Shown here in pieces: positions 29,496-41,263 of a stretch of 64,000 nt of DNA. The stretch's first letter is position 1, and each line of letters begins with the position of its first letter. The stretch lies in the NCBI GenBank assembly GCA_036250225.1, contig JAPZLL010000001.1:1178001-1242000 (forward strand), in the 5' to 3' direction. Both the position numbers and the translations under genes were made by a program. The stretch is from Cercophora sp. LCS_1. Taxonomy: Eukaryota > Ascomycota > Sordariomycetes > Sordariales > Lasiosphaeriaceae. The notes under the pieces are model-generated. The model was given only the letters and a program-made list of their open reading frames with translations. It was not told where the DNA came from and did no database searches.

Positions 29496-30950
29496 GGATG
29501 CCTGTCGGCAATGGTAGCTGACTTGCCAATCCGGGCGTTTATTCTGACCTCGATCTTCGATGTGTCAAATCTCGAGGTCCGCCACCCCCCGCATCTCCCG
29601 AGAAGGACCACCCGGTCTTCCTGCGATGTCTCTCCGGCGCACTGGTAAAAGCCTGGCCTAAAGTATAGGGTCAAACCAGCGAGAGTAGTCCGATCGCGGG
29701 GGGGTGGTGTCCTTGCAAAGAGGGCTCAAAAGAGGGGGGTCGTTAGTGACGTCTGAAATAATGTTGTCCGTTGCCTGGTTTCTAACCGAGAGAAATCAAC
29801 ACCGATGCGCAGGGAATGTTGCCTCTCGCGTTTCGATTCGCAAAAACGACGTTGTTGGTTCAGACTCGATTATTGGAACGGCCGAGGGAGGCGGGAGCGC
29901 CGCGACGACAAGGGCGCTCGTCGGAGGGGATGGCGGGGTTCAAACCGCTGCAACTGGAGGCTGAAGAGGTTGTTCCAGTACGGTATACTTGCCGATAGAA
30001 TGTGCACTATTCTGCTTCGTGGTAAAATTGAGTTGCGGTTGCAAGTCGTTGTTCGTGTGTCCTCGGGGTTGGGAACTGGGCCGGGGGGGGGGGGGGGGGT
30101 GGGCCGATGGGCGTTCGTGAATGAGGAGGGCAAAGTTGCGGTGGAAAGCCAACAGCTACGTCGTGGTGCGGCAGGTGCGTTGAACAATGTCTAGTGCGAT
30201 GGTAGGCAGATGCATTCGAGAAGAAACAGGTCTGTCGGCGCGGGAATCAGTTGATGTCTTTGGGAACGGTAGGTAGCCGTGCGCTCTGCGAGGATCTCCG
30301 TTTCGTGGATGTCAAGGTATTTTCCCTCGATCGTCAAGGTCCAATCGCTTGCTGGCCGCTGTTTGGTGTTCGAAGACGGAACACGGATGCGGTGCCGCGC
30401 TGCCAAGTTCACGTCTGTTTTGCGCACGTGTATGACTAAGCAGCCTTCGCTCAACGTTGGGAATTGCCTGACAGAATATTGACCCAGCCAAGTTCAGTTT
30501 GTGCAATTTGACAGACCGCAACGCCAATTCTTCCCTCGAAAAGCTGCCAGACGATCCACAGGAACAACTATCCCGCCACCGTGAGGTTTATCTGGGCCAA
30601 CAAGGTGTGTATTCTCAGCAGACGAGCGCTCGCTGCTGCTGTCAACAAGCTCTTGATTCCATACCACGGTGTTTGCCGATGCACGAGTCTCGTGTTCGGC
30701 TACGATAATCATGTTGTCTTTCTACGTAGGATGTTTCTTGCGACACGCAACCTCCCAACGCCTTGCAACTACCAAAGCTGCATAGTTACAAGCCAAGCGG
30801 TACTTCTAGTGTATACCCGGCCAACAGCCCCAACACCCGAGTCCCACTGTGGATATGCACCCGCTCCCCAAAAACTAGCGTCACCTCCCGTACCATTTCA
30901 CAATCATGTTATCTTTCCTCTGGTCTTTGGCTTGCGCCTGCGGTCTCACT
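29496..30950. other. Intergenic, unknown-protein gene / esterase gene
   Basis: This 1.46-kb segment is the upstream region of the unknown-protein gene and the downstream region of the esterase gene. It contains a run of 17 G at 30083-30099. ORFs up to 226 codons (30581-31261, plus) overlap the esterase gene antisense and are not credible. No RNA gene was recognised. Confidence 0.4.
30083..30099 (+). repeat. G17 homopolymer tract
   Basis: Seventeen consecutive G residues, preceded by GGCC and followed by TGGGCC. Such a tract could form G-quadruplex structures, or may simply mark a length-uncertain stretch of the assembly. Confidence 0.9.
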
Positions 30951-32057
30951 TCACTTCTGGGCTGGATCACACAAATGGGAATCTTCGTCGAGCCAAGGAG
31001 CCGACCGCCATTCGGGTAGAACCCAGCCAAACCTCTCCTCGTCGGGCTTATCCGCCCATTCTTTGCCAACATGTGGCCGCACGATGTCGTAAAAGATACG
31101 ATACGACTCGGAGCTCAGATGCAGCCCGTCGGGCAACAAAGCCTCGAGGTGGCCCCTCACGCCTCCCTCAGGGTCGCCGAGGGCGGGACCCTTGGGATCA
31201 TAGCCAGGCGTCTTCTCGATGGCCCGGTCCATCAGCGCCTTCCAAAGGTCTACCAGGGTGACGCCATGCTCGGTGGCTACCTGACGGACGGCATCAGAAT
31301 AGGTGCTGCTAATTTTTGCATGCCGTGTTGCCTTGTGGTGGCCAGCAGCGAGATCGAGCGCGGTGAGACGAATTTCGTCCAAAGGTGGCGGCGTGATCAG
31401 GAAGATCTTGGGTTTGTGTGCGATGATGTTGGGGTGCGTGATGATGCGCGTCAGATTGGCCTTGAACTTGTCAAGGGGGACGTGCTGGAAGTTGGTGGGC
31501 AGCGGAACGCATGCGTCGTTGGCCCCAAAGAGGACGAACTGAAGATTGTTGGGCACGTGTCAGTCCGGCAATGCCCATACGCCACTTGAGCACAGCACAG
31601 CACGGGCCGTCGTCTGACGAACCCAAGTGCCGGGAAAATGGGGAAAGTGGGGAGAGGACGGCTGGCAAGGGCACACGCACAAGATATTCAAGCTTTGGCC
31701 CGCCTGAGACCGGTGGTGGGAAGATGTCCGGTAGCGCCTTGAGTGCGTTCGACGTGTTGTACCCGGAGAGACCGCGGTTGACAACGTCGAGCCGCCGGTT
31801 ACACTCTGGAGCGAGGAAGATCTACCGTCAACGGACTGGCCAAACGACAAAAATAGCGGGGGAGCTACACGCACGGGACTGCAAGCCGGCCTGGAAGGAG
31901 AAGCCGTCCGAGGTGTCAACGGCGCCTTGGATAAGAGAGTCACCAAACAGGACAAGTTGCGGATAAGACGCCTGTTGGAAAATAAGCGGGAAAACATCAT
32001 CAGCAAACCCCAAGGTACGCTTCCAAGAAGAATTCGGCCGGAACTCCTTACCGCCAT
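30951..32057 (-). CDS. iah1: SGNH/GDSL esterase, isoamyl-acetate-hydrolysing type
   Basis: A GDSL-type ester hydrolase related to yeast Iah1, which cleaves acetate esters. Four exons are read: 32057-32052 (6 nt, Met-Ala), 31971-31875, 31805-31681 and 31538-30951. Introns are 80, 69 and 142 nt and the protein is 271 residues, near the family norm. Catalytic residues are S14 in LVLFGDSLIQG, D213 and H216 in LPDGLHLSSE. Block II gives the oxyanion glycine in VVNRGLSGYNTS and block III the FGANDAC motif. The 6-nt first coding exon is supported by a strong donor (GTAAGG) and acceptor (CAACAG) and by the frame into block I. A more distant start cannot be excluded. No signal peptide is seen, so it is probably cytosolic. 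Confidence 0.88.
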
Positions 32058-33858
32058 GGCTCGTGGTTTGCGCGGATTAGCACGCTCGCTTATCAGATTT
32101 TATATCGAGCTGAAAACCGCCGTCGGCGGCGAAGAGGCGCAGGCGGCGAGCACCACGGACGACGGAAGGTTCAGGGAGGTAAAGTCTGCTCGAAAGACTG
32201 GACGCGCAGGTCATGGAAGCTAAATAGGAGGTCGGCAGTGGAAGCTTGCGGACAAAAGCCAAGTGCAAAGCATAATTGTTCCATTCCCCTAGTCCTTTCC
32301 ATAACGTCGCGGCGACACGGCAGCGCGCCCCACCGCTCCATTGCCCGCCTCCCATGCTGGCCGCCCCACAGAAGAGAAGCCGGGTCGTGGAGAAACTGGG
32401 CCCTTTGGCCGTTGATGTCGACCTGGGGCTAGGTCGCTCCCATGATCCATGCCGGCCTTGTCAAACTTGGGAGCACGCAGCTATCCTCGAATCGCACAAC
32501 CGCGCAAGCGACCGGGGCGGGAGGCAGCAGAGACGCAACAAAGGCCCGATGGTGATTCGCGGCGTGGGCACCGTAGGTGGCCGCCGTCTTGGGGACTTCG
32601 CACCAAGCCGTCTCGAGCCGTACCATGCCTTAGCTCTTGCAGGTTGGGCCACACCCAGTAGGACGTCGTCGACGTCGGTGACGCTAGGGGCGTAAGCTGC
32701 ATGGGGAAACAAACCGCCGATTCGCAGCCGTCCATCAATTGTCGTGTCTTCCGATCTGGCAGATGCTGGCAGATGCAGACAGACTAAAGTATCTGCCCTC
32801 TCTAGGACGACTCGCACAGATGGCGCTCGATGGTGCCAGAAGGGCCATTGCCGCTGGACCAGCGTTGGGACCACGATAATGGCGCTGGATTCGATTGGAT
32901 GCCAAGTTGGCCGTAGATGCAGCTTGCCGACCGCCGCCTTTCCAACCCACCCCCTCTCTCGCTCACCTCCCCCTCGTTTCCCTTCTCTCGGGCCTCGACC
33001 TGCGAGGCGGTGTCCATTAATGCGCACACAAAGATGAACAAGGTCGTCGAGGATGCACGAATGCTCTAAAATTCGACAGGGATCATCCCTGGGATTTTTG
33101 GATACCAGCTGCGAGACCGCCGAGCTGAGTCCTATTGAGGGGCAAAGGTCCGGTCCCCTAGTGTCTCTAGAAGCTCTTGGCTTGTGTCTCTGTTTCAGAC
33201 TAGAATCCTCCCAAGCCCTTTTTTCTTCAGCAAAATTTGATCGTGTGTCGGTGACAGGGTGAAGCTCCGATGACCCCTCCGTCGGTGAAGAGACCTCACT
33301 AGCTGCGGGGTTCTTGCTTCGTTTGGCGGGGCACCTGTCAAGCTCCCTTGTAAAGCAAGTCTCTTGGCACAACACTTTATGGGGCTGGACGCCATGCCAT
33401 CACAATGAAGTGGTTGACAACGCCACAACTCCAGCTATGAAGGTGCTAATACGAGACATCCGCCGAATAATGTATGGCTTGTTAACGTGCGGATCACTCG
33501 ACTAGATATTTTTCCCTTACGTGAATGGGATTTCAACGTAGTGGACTCGGCTCGTCTGATTTGACAGCTCAATTATTCTGTCCGAGTCAGTTTCACGTCC
33601 CCCAACGCCCTGGCATCATCGATCCTCACGATTACCTTATCGATAAACCCCCACCATGGTTGCATGTGGCCACCCTCGATGTCACCACCAACAAACAGCC
33701 GCCACTTACGGAATAACCACTACGTGGACATCCAATCTGGAATGCCTCTAAAGCCTCCCACGCAGCATTGAACAAAAGCTGCAGCATCCCCTTCCCCTCT
33801 ATCCCCTGGCCCTTCGGCAGTCTTCCAATCAAGAACCCGGATTGCGTCCTCTCCAAGC
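32058..33858. other. Intergenic, esterase gene / LysM gene
   Basis: This 1.8-kb segment lies between two divergent genes. A 304-codon minus-strand ORF (33375-32461) exists but shows no recognisable domain, has an Arg/Ser/Pro-rich composition typical of GC-rich noncoding sequence, and lacks supporting splice structure. I do not call it. A CT-rich stretch at 32937-32990 is present. Confidence 0.4.
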
Positions 33859-34814
33859 ATGGAGGCGTGCTGCACCTGTGCGACCCTCCTATCTCAAGCC
33901 CCACGCTTCGCTGAATCCGAGAAGCCCCTCCCGTCAGACCGCCGACTATCCTGCTGTATACGCACAATATGCGGTAGTTGTATACATGTATGTCTACGTT
34001 GAAGGGGCTGTGACCAAAGCAGCCTGCACCCTCGTATCTGATATCTGACACATTGACGATTTTCCCCGACCAGAAAAACGCCAGGTTCAGATCCTACTGC
34101 CCATACTGCCAGATCTCATCGGCGTCGCCCTCTCCGCTGCCCCCCGGCCTTAAAGACCCACCCTCATACGACGCCACGGTCGGCTCAAGCGCCATCTCCC
34201 CTCCACCATACACACCCCTCCCCACCAACATCACCACCACCCCTGCCATTCCAACATCATCACCAGCCCCTCCCTCGGACCCGGAAAAGGCGGCCCTAAC
34301 CGAAGCCTTCTCCTCCGATGACAACGGGGCAGCAGAGGACATACTTCACTTTCTCAACCATGACCACGATACTATTTCCTCCCTTTCGCTGCGATACAAT
34401 GTCCCTGCCGGGGCCCTCCGCCGGGCCAACAACCTCGGAAGCGACCACCTCCTGGCCGGTCGACGAACCATACTGATACCAGGCCGTTTCTACAAAGGCG
34501 GCGTGAGCTTATCACCGCGTCCAGTTGAGGGCGAGGAAGAAGAGGCTCGCAAGGCCAAGTGAGTGTGCCCCGACCCGAACACAGGTTCCCGACTGAGCCG
34601 GAACGGACCGAGACTGACCGATACCATAAGAATACGTCGGTTCATGGTGACCTGCAAGGTCTTCGACTATGACTCTGCTGTGTTTTATCTGTCACAAGCG
34701 GACTACTCATTTCACGATGCGATAGACAACTATTTTGCTGATGAGGCGTGGGAGCGAGACCATCCGCTTGAGCATAATGTCAAGGGGAAAGGGCGTGCTC
34801 GACGGCGTGTTTGA
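33859..34814 (+). CDS. Intracellular zinc-module / LysM protein with PPxY motifs
   Basis: Three exons are read: 33859-33987, 34074-34558 and 34631-34814, giving 265 residues. The N-terminus carries paired cysteines: C4-X2-C7, C32/C33, C38-X2-C41 and, after the first intron, C52-X2-C55. This resembles a RING-like or zinc-ribbon fold. A Pro-rich stretch follows with two PPxY motifs (PPSY at 72-75, PPPY at 86-89). A LysM domain occupies about residues 135-180 (DTISSLSLRYNVPAGALRRANNL is its core). The last 55 residues (KVFDYDSAVFYLSQADYSF, then DAIDNYFADEAW) resemble a UBA/TAP-C-type three-helix domain. There is no signal peptide, so this LysM is not a secreted chitin binder. Role unknown; the PPxY motifs and UBA-like tail hint at a ubiquitin-pathway adaptor (inference). 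Confidence 0.8.
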
Positions 34815-35289
34815 GGTACGTAGTCTGTCTGGAGTTGCGGACGACGTAGCCGAATAGACCTGGGGATGGTAACTTGACGTTCAGACCCAACCAGTGATTA
34901 GAAGGTCTTGATGAACAAGTGAACACCCATAGCGGGCTTGTTGGATAGACCGTCATCAGGTCGCTCCACGCCCGCGGGATGTTTGTTCACTTGGTGCGAT
35001 CCAAGGACCGACGCTGATGACAGTGGAAGTTCCAGTGGAATGTTTTGATACTGCGTAAGATCACAACAGGCGGTACTTCATGTCGAGGACGGCGGCTATG
35101 TAATATGCCTTGATTCATCATCCCAAAGTCACGTACAAAACTATACAAAACTGTGGCACCCAGGCCGTAGTCCCTGTTCGTTTCGAATTCCTTGAACGCC
35201 AAGTGTCATAAGCATCCGCTATACATCAAGGTATGATACCCCTGCAAATCCGAGGCCGCCATGCCCAATTTCCTGTTATTATGAATTGT
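34815..35289. other. Intergenic, LysM gene / rse1 3' ends
   Basis: This 475-nt segment separates two convergent genes. I see no coding or RNA signal in it. Confidence 0.45.
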
Positions 35290-38200
35290 CTAGAAAGCAG
35301 AACGCGTTCGAATGTCCTATGAGATGTAAGCAACCAGACCAAGAGTAGAGAAGGCGGGCAACATACCGATATCTTTCGCTCGATCTCCCGGACAGAACGA
35401 TCGAGTTCACCGGCAATTATCTGCTTCTTGTCGTTCGGCAACAGGCTGAACCGTTCGCATAGATCACCGTCGATGACGCCCTTGACCGGAGTGTAGTACC
35501 CGCGGTAGATGAGGTGATCACGCCCGGCAAGCGGGGGATCCTCACTTCTCATGTGGTTCTCCAAGTTTTGGAAGAAATCCACATCTTCACGACTTACGAA
35601 TGGGATAAACACGCCAATGGTGCCTTGGATGCCGCTCCACAGAAGGACGTCCTGGCCTCCGACAACAAGGTTGGTTTTCACGATGCTGGTTGGCAGATCT
35701 TGTGCATAGAAATGGACCATGAGGTTCAGTCGGTTAGGCGCACCGTGGAGGTAGTCCCTGGAATGGATGAGATGGATTTCGGAACCCGGCTCATCCGCCT
35801 CCGCACTGGCTTTGTCGGGGCATCGGAGGATCCAGACATTGCCAAACTTATCGCCTCCAGCAACTGATTCGTAGTCGACCATGGCCGTGCATGTTGTCCA
35901 CCTGTTGATGGTGTCATCGGCGAATGGGAGAAGCTTGTTGCTTTCGTGCTTGTAGACGACGTAGGTGATGCCCTGCTGGACGTCACCAACAACAATGCGG
36001 CTGCCCTGCGTCTGGAGAGAAACAATCAGATTGGGCGCGACGTCTGTCTGGGCCTTTCTGAGCAACTGCCGCAGGCCGAGGTCATAGATACGCAGCGTTT
36101 TCCCGAGACCAGCGAGAAGGCGGCCCTGGAATGCAAGGAGGGCCATGGGAGGTTCCTCGACCCTGGTTTTGTGGATAAACTCAAGATCCCGCCCATCGTC
36201 GTGGAACCGGTAGACGTGAATGTATCCTTCGCTGAACTGTCGAGGGTTGAGAACCATGTCTTTGCCAGTGCCAATGACAAGGAAACTCTCCCCATCTTGG
36301 CTTGCGAACGAAACGACCGCGGCGCTGACAGCGGCCTCATTGTTGTCCAGCTCGATCTTGTTCAGCACACTCGGCTCCTCGCTCACGGGGTCGACCACGC
36401 TGATGCAAGAAGACCACCGGCCCCTCGCCCGCGGATATCCAAAGTCTTCTGGTGGTAAGACTCTGGCATCGCCATTGACCGCGCTAGGCTGCGCCAACAA
36501 CTGTGCACGAAGTTCTGGTGGGAGTGTGTTATTGTCTGCCTCAATCGTGTAGAAGTACGGATGCTCTGGGTGCTTCACCAGCCGCTTTGGTGTGTAACTG
36601 AGGGGGATCGATTTCTGGATCAAGTTGTCCCCCAGTTTCTCGATTGTGAAAATCCTAATACGCTGTCAGCGCCTGGTCGTCAAGGGAGAGGTGCAAAGCG
36701 TGGAGAAAGAATATAGAAAAGCATCAGAAGGAACAATTGATACGCTTATGAGCGTGTATCAATATCATCACCCGAAGGCATCGTTAATCCCATTTTTTCA
36801 TCATAAACCCGTCTGATTGAGGCAAAATGTAGGAAAAGTCGAACTCACCTTAGATAGTTGGCATGAATCCCCACCATGCCCTCCAAACATTGTTCGCTAC
36901 TGAAGTTCCAGCCGTACTCAAGATCGGCGTAGCTCAGAGGTGTCATCATAAAGCCTTTGCTGAGAGGGTCGACGTAGCCGAGCCAGGGCCTTGAGCTCAG
37001 CGCGAGAACGCATGGCTGGTTCTGAACAAGAACTTGGAAGAGTCTTGTAGGTTTCGGCCCAAGGAACTTTTGTCGTGTATCTGTGAGCTCACCAGTCACC
37101 TCATCGAGGACTGTTCGCAGGTAAACTCCAGAGTGAAGTCCAATGTGAAGGTACAGCGTGGTTCCGCCCGATGAATCCTCCATTGCCATGATTGAAAGAG
37201 CCGAAGGGGCAGCAGTGAGTGCTTGGATCGATTTCATCTCCAAGGTCGACTCTGGGTCGAGGCTGAGAATGCGCACCGTGCAATCATCACACCCAACAGC
37301 CAAAAACGAGCTCCTCTTGAGTCCTTCAGGTACCTTACCCAGGCTGAGGCATGTGACGGTGCCAGACATCTCCTTTTTCTCATCATACTCAGCCAATGAA
37401 CCGTCTAAGTCCATTTCGAAGTAGACAATCTCACCGGAGCTGAGAGCGATGACGACCTGGTTTTCGTTTGTTGCAGCGGCGACAATGGATCTGTGTTGAG
37501 GCGCAGGCCATTCATTGACACGACCTCCCACGATATGTCTGATGCCTTTGGGGTGAACTTGTACCAATCCTTCCTCACCCAGTTGCTGCACAGCAAGCGT
37601 AGGCACTGTGGTGAGAAACCCACTATCGCTTACTTCCTCAACTGTCTCGCCAATTCTCAGGACGAGAGTTGCGTTGGTAAAGGAGAGGACGATATAAGCA
37701 TCGAACTCATCGTACTTTGTGAGTTTAGTTGTCCACACGGCTGACGGCGTGCCAGGAAGCTCGGAGGCAACGATCTCAGAGACCTCGAGTCCGTGTTTGA
37801 GCATCCGAAAGGTGCTCCGCGCGCCGTTGCCACTGACGGAGTATATCTGAGGAGCGTCCTCACCGGTCAGGTTCGCGACCTTGCAGTCCACGAGAGGGTT
37901 CATGGAGTCGATACTCTCGACGAGCACCAGATTTTCCAACGGCCGTGGGTAGAAGTAAACCGGGTTGTATGCTGTTTTGGCATCCGTTGGAAAGTCATCG
38001 CTGCTGAACTCAGGCTCCTCATCGTCATCGCCAAGCTTTTCGAACTGATAGAAGTGGTGGTTCCCAAACTCGGAAGCCGCAAAAAGAAAGCCGCTTTTGA
38101 GAATGCACAGGCTTGACGCTACCGGAATCGTGTCGAAATACTTAATCTTGAGCCGTTGAACCTCCCCGGTAGGATTGCCGTCAGCATCCTCAGCCATGTC

Positions 38201-39339
38201 GAGGGTGACTTTGAACAAATCGCCATCCTCGGACTGAAGGAGAAAGAAGAATGCGCCAGTATTTCCCTTGAGCTTGTGCATCACACCCGCGACGATCACT
38301 CGTTTCCTTTGAGGGTCCTCCGTGGCTCCACGTCGTCTGGGAATGGGAACCCGAAACGCTTCCTGGTTTGAATGTCGGTACGTCACGCTTTCCTCTCCGC
38401 AGACCAAGACTCCGCTGGGGCCATCGTTGCCACCTGGGACCTGAAAAAGGAGTGAAGCGGTGGGATCTACAGTGTCTGACCATTTGCGCACAACGTGGTT
38501 CAACCCCAAGTCCAACTCGTAGTAAACAAGCTGTGTTTCAACTTCCTCCCGAGCGTGGCCGGATGGGTCTTGATCGGCTTCGGTGCAATCTATCTCCAAT
38601 GCGGCGAATACTGGGTTGGCGTAGCCGACATCCAGGGCGACAAGGGAGAAGACCAGAACGCCATGTTTATGGGCCTCCAGGGGTGAAGAGATGGTCAGTT
38701 CGGCCTGAGCGTTCCGGTTTAGAACATAGACCAGCTTGTTCTTCTCCAGCGAGGCGATCAGACACGCTCTGCCCTTGGGATCAGCGGCGAGGAATTGCCC
38801 AGGAATGACGCGACGCACGCCTGACTTTCCAAATGTTTCCAGATGGATGCGTGAAAATTTGTTCGTCTTTGGAAGGTACTCAAGGATGGCGATGCGGCCT
38901 GAATCTGTCGCAAGGATGATGTAGTCTATGTGAATAGAGTTTTAGCACAGTTCAGTACTGCCTTGCAGGAAGCAAGGTTCCTTGGATGATCCGCCGGCCC
39001 GATGTCGAAAGCCAGGCTCATCGCGCCGGAGCTGAGAGCCAGATCCACAATCACTAATTGTCCAAGAAACGAGGGGGTTGGTAATTACCACTCACCTTTG
39101 TGACTCCCAGCAAGACGGAAGGAGGAGATGGCACGGATAATGCCAAATATGTCGTGTGAAAGGATTGTGTTGACTTTGCCAGCTCTGGGATCGGGTTGGA
39201 GGAGGGTCAGGCGGGAGCCGGATGCTGTAATGATCTGTTGCTCCTTAGTTCCCGAAAACTGGCCCAGCAGTGCCTGCGTGATTGTTGTCGGCGGCTCGAT
39301 TGTCAAAGAGTAAAGAAACATGTTGGAAGTCGTCGCCAT
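35290..39339 (-). CDS. rse1: Rse1 / SF3B3, U2 snRNP SF3b subunit
   Basis: Rse1 (SF3b130) is the large beta-propeller scaffold of the SF3b complex, which anchors U2 snRNP at the intron branch point. Four exons are read: 39339-39096, 38925-36849, 36654-35367 and 35316-35290. Introns are 170, 194 and 50 nt. The protein is 1211 residues, against 1217 in human SF3B3. Diagnostic blocks are the N-terminal MFLYSLTIEPPT, then SHKDYIILATDSGRIAILEY across the first junction, EYGWNFSSEQCLEGMVGIHA, the CPSF-A-like C-terminal part with GVIDGDLCERFSLL, and the extreme C-terminus DIRTRSAF. That C-terminus is encoded by a 27-nt last exon and closely resembles the human ending. The start is 290 nt from mss51 in a divergent arrangement. 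Identification is firm. Confidence 0.96.
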
Positions 39340-39629
39340 GTTGAAAGTGGTGCGCAGTAAGCCTGCGCGGCTTCGCTAGGAGAACACCGACTTGACGAGT
39401 TGCAGCCGTGATTCCGGCGCGTTGAGGTTGTCGGTTGAAGCTCCACGATTCGTGAAAAAAAATATTGAAGCTCAGCCATCCGTTGCATTCCGCCACACCC
39501 CGCAGTGGCCGAAGCGCGTCTGTGGCTGAAGTTGCTCTCGCCAATTTGCGCTCCGATTGGGCCGTTCAACAGGGAACTTGACGTTAGATGAGAAAAGTCA
39601 GTTGTTTTTGTTTGCATCTGGAGTCGGGA
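39340..39629. promoter_or_regulatory. Bidirectional rse1/mss51 promoter with two CCAAT boxes
   Basis: Only 290 nt separate the divergent start codons. CCAAT at 39541-39545 and ATTGG at 39556-39560 form an inverted pair 10 nt apart. CCAAT boxes bind the HAP/NF-Y complex, which controls respiratory genes in fungi, so they suit mss51. Their use by either gene is inferred. Confidence 0.55.
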
Positions 39630-41263
39630 ATGGCTTTCCCTACCGACATCGCGACGCGCTCTGCGCTGTCCAGCATATGCGCACGATGCTCAACCTCACT
39701 TATGAAGCAGGGTAGATTACCCAATGGCTTCCGGCAAGCTTCGCAGCAGCGATCGTTCCACACTCCGACCAAGTCCTGGGCCCCTCGGCTCCAGGTCGAG
39801 AGCTCTCCCCGGCTCACCACCCAACTACGAAACCACACCCCGCAGCGTCGTCCTGTTTCTGGTCTTGCGGCAAAGTTGTTCGGTGGGGGGGCTCAGGAAA
39901 CGGCTCGCCAGGGCAAGGATGCTGCTCCTGGGCGAGTGCTTACTCCCGACAGCCTCTTCCACTCCTACACAAACTCACCGATCCCCGAAATCAGACGTCG
40001 CGCTGCCTTTATCCGACAGCATGCAGGCTGTCCACACCCTGGACACAATCACGGGGGGGGAGTTGCTCCAGCACACGTTGATTTTGAGTGCCCGGACTGC
40101 GGAATACCGGTGTATTGTAGCAAAGAGCACTGGATGGACGACTACGAGGCTCACCTAAAGATCTGCGACACGCTACGACAGATAAATGAAGATGACCACG
40201 ATCTTCACTCCGGGCGGTTCTTTGGCGAGTTCGAATATGCAGGACCGCAGGTGGAGGAGGCCTTAATCAACATGACTAACTGGGATACATTTTTATACAC
40301 GAGAGCTTTTGATGCTATCAACTCAGATCGGGGCATGAGACAAGCAACAAGATTGCTCACGTATCCAATCACTGTTGGGAGTGTCCTTCATGAGCTCAGT
40401 CCCTACCAGATGCAAAAAGATGGTAGGCTGACGGTGGAGGGCCTCAAGAGTTTTAGCGGTATGTGCTTGTTCAGCTTCATAGCCAGCCTCCTTGCCGTCT
40501 AACTATCGCTAGCTTTGCGTTACAACCTTCATCCTCCAAAGTCAGGTGGAAGCGGGGATGTCAAAGGTCTCCGAGTGGAACCCCCACCGGTACGCCTGTT
40601 TGTTCTTGGTGCCCGTGCCGAGTCATCACTGCCTCGGAACGTTTGGGTACAGCTCGCTCATCTCTTCCCTACGGCCAAGCTCCATGTCATTCTCATCGGA
40701 CCTGAGAGCATGACAAACAGAGACGACGAGTTTCCTCTGCCGCCACGGACCCCCAGCAATCCGTTTGGCGCCATCGTGGAGGACAGAGTGTGGCCAACGA
40801 TGAAGATCAGCACCATCGTTGATTACTATCACACGATCCACAAAACGGGCTACTTCGCACCCTACGATCCTTACTTTGACTGTTTTGTTCTCTTTCACCC
40901 CGGACTTGGTCACCCAGCTAGCTCCCACGAGTGGGCCGAGACTGTTCCCATGCTCCTCGAAACAAAACTGCCCATCATTGCAACCGGCTACACACAGGCG
41001 GACATGGAACGTGACATTGACTGGGTCAACAAGACAGCAGGAGGCGAGTTCGATATTCTCCTCAAGCCTGGCGAGAATGCATTCCGCAGTCTCCGCTGGG
41101 ACTTGAATGATATGGACCCTCAGGATGTCAGCGCTGGCAATTGGGGAGTATGGGCTTTTAGGGGCAAGAGGTGTGTTTTCTCTGACGATCCCGTTTGGTT
41201 CGCCCGATCATTTGCTAACCTTTTGGTAACAGATACGAGGCAACTCATAAGGGATCTGTATGA
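39630..41263 (+). CDS. mss51: Mss51, mitochondrial COX1 translational activator
   Basis: Mss51 activates translation of the mitochondrial COX1 mRNA and chaperones new Cox1. Exons are 39630-40458, 40513-41170 and 41233-41263, giving 505 residues. A basic, Ser/Ala-rich presequence at about residues 1-60 fits mitochondrial import. A zinc finger of MYND type follows, from C134 (HAGCPHPGH) through FECPDCGIPVYCSKEHWMDD to HLKIC. The conserved core includes FGEFEYAGPQ, NWDTFLYTR, RLLTYPITVGSVLHELSPY, VRLFVLGARAESSLP and VLFHPGLGHP. The last exon encodes only ten residues. An in-frame ATG at 39588 would add 14 residues; 39630 was preferred because its context gives a cleaner presequence. Divergent from rse1. 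Confidence 0.94.

Noticed and set aside
29312..29674. 120-codon minus-strand ORF overlapping the start of the unknown-protein gene in another frame
   Set aside because: Contains a plausible-looking segment (RINARIGKSATIADRHPWG) but has no splice junction that joins it to the main frame; kept only as a caution about the true start.
32461..33375. 304-codon minus-strand ORF between the esterase and LysM genes
   Set aside because: Arg/Ser/Pro-rich composition without any recognisable domain; no splice structure; long chance ORFs are common in this GC-rich noncoding sequence.
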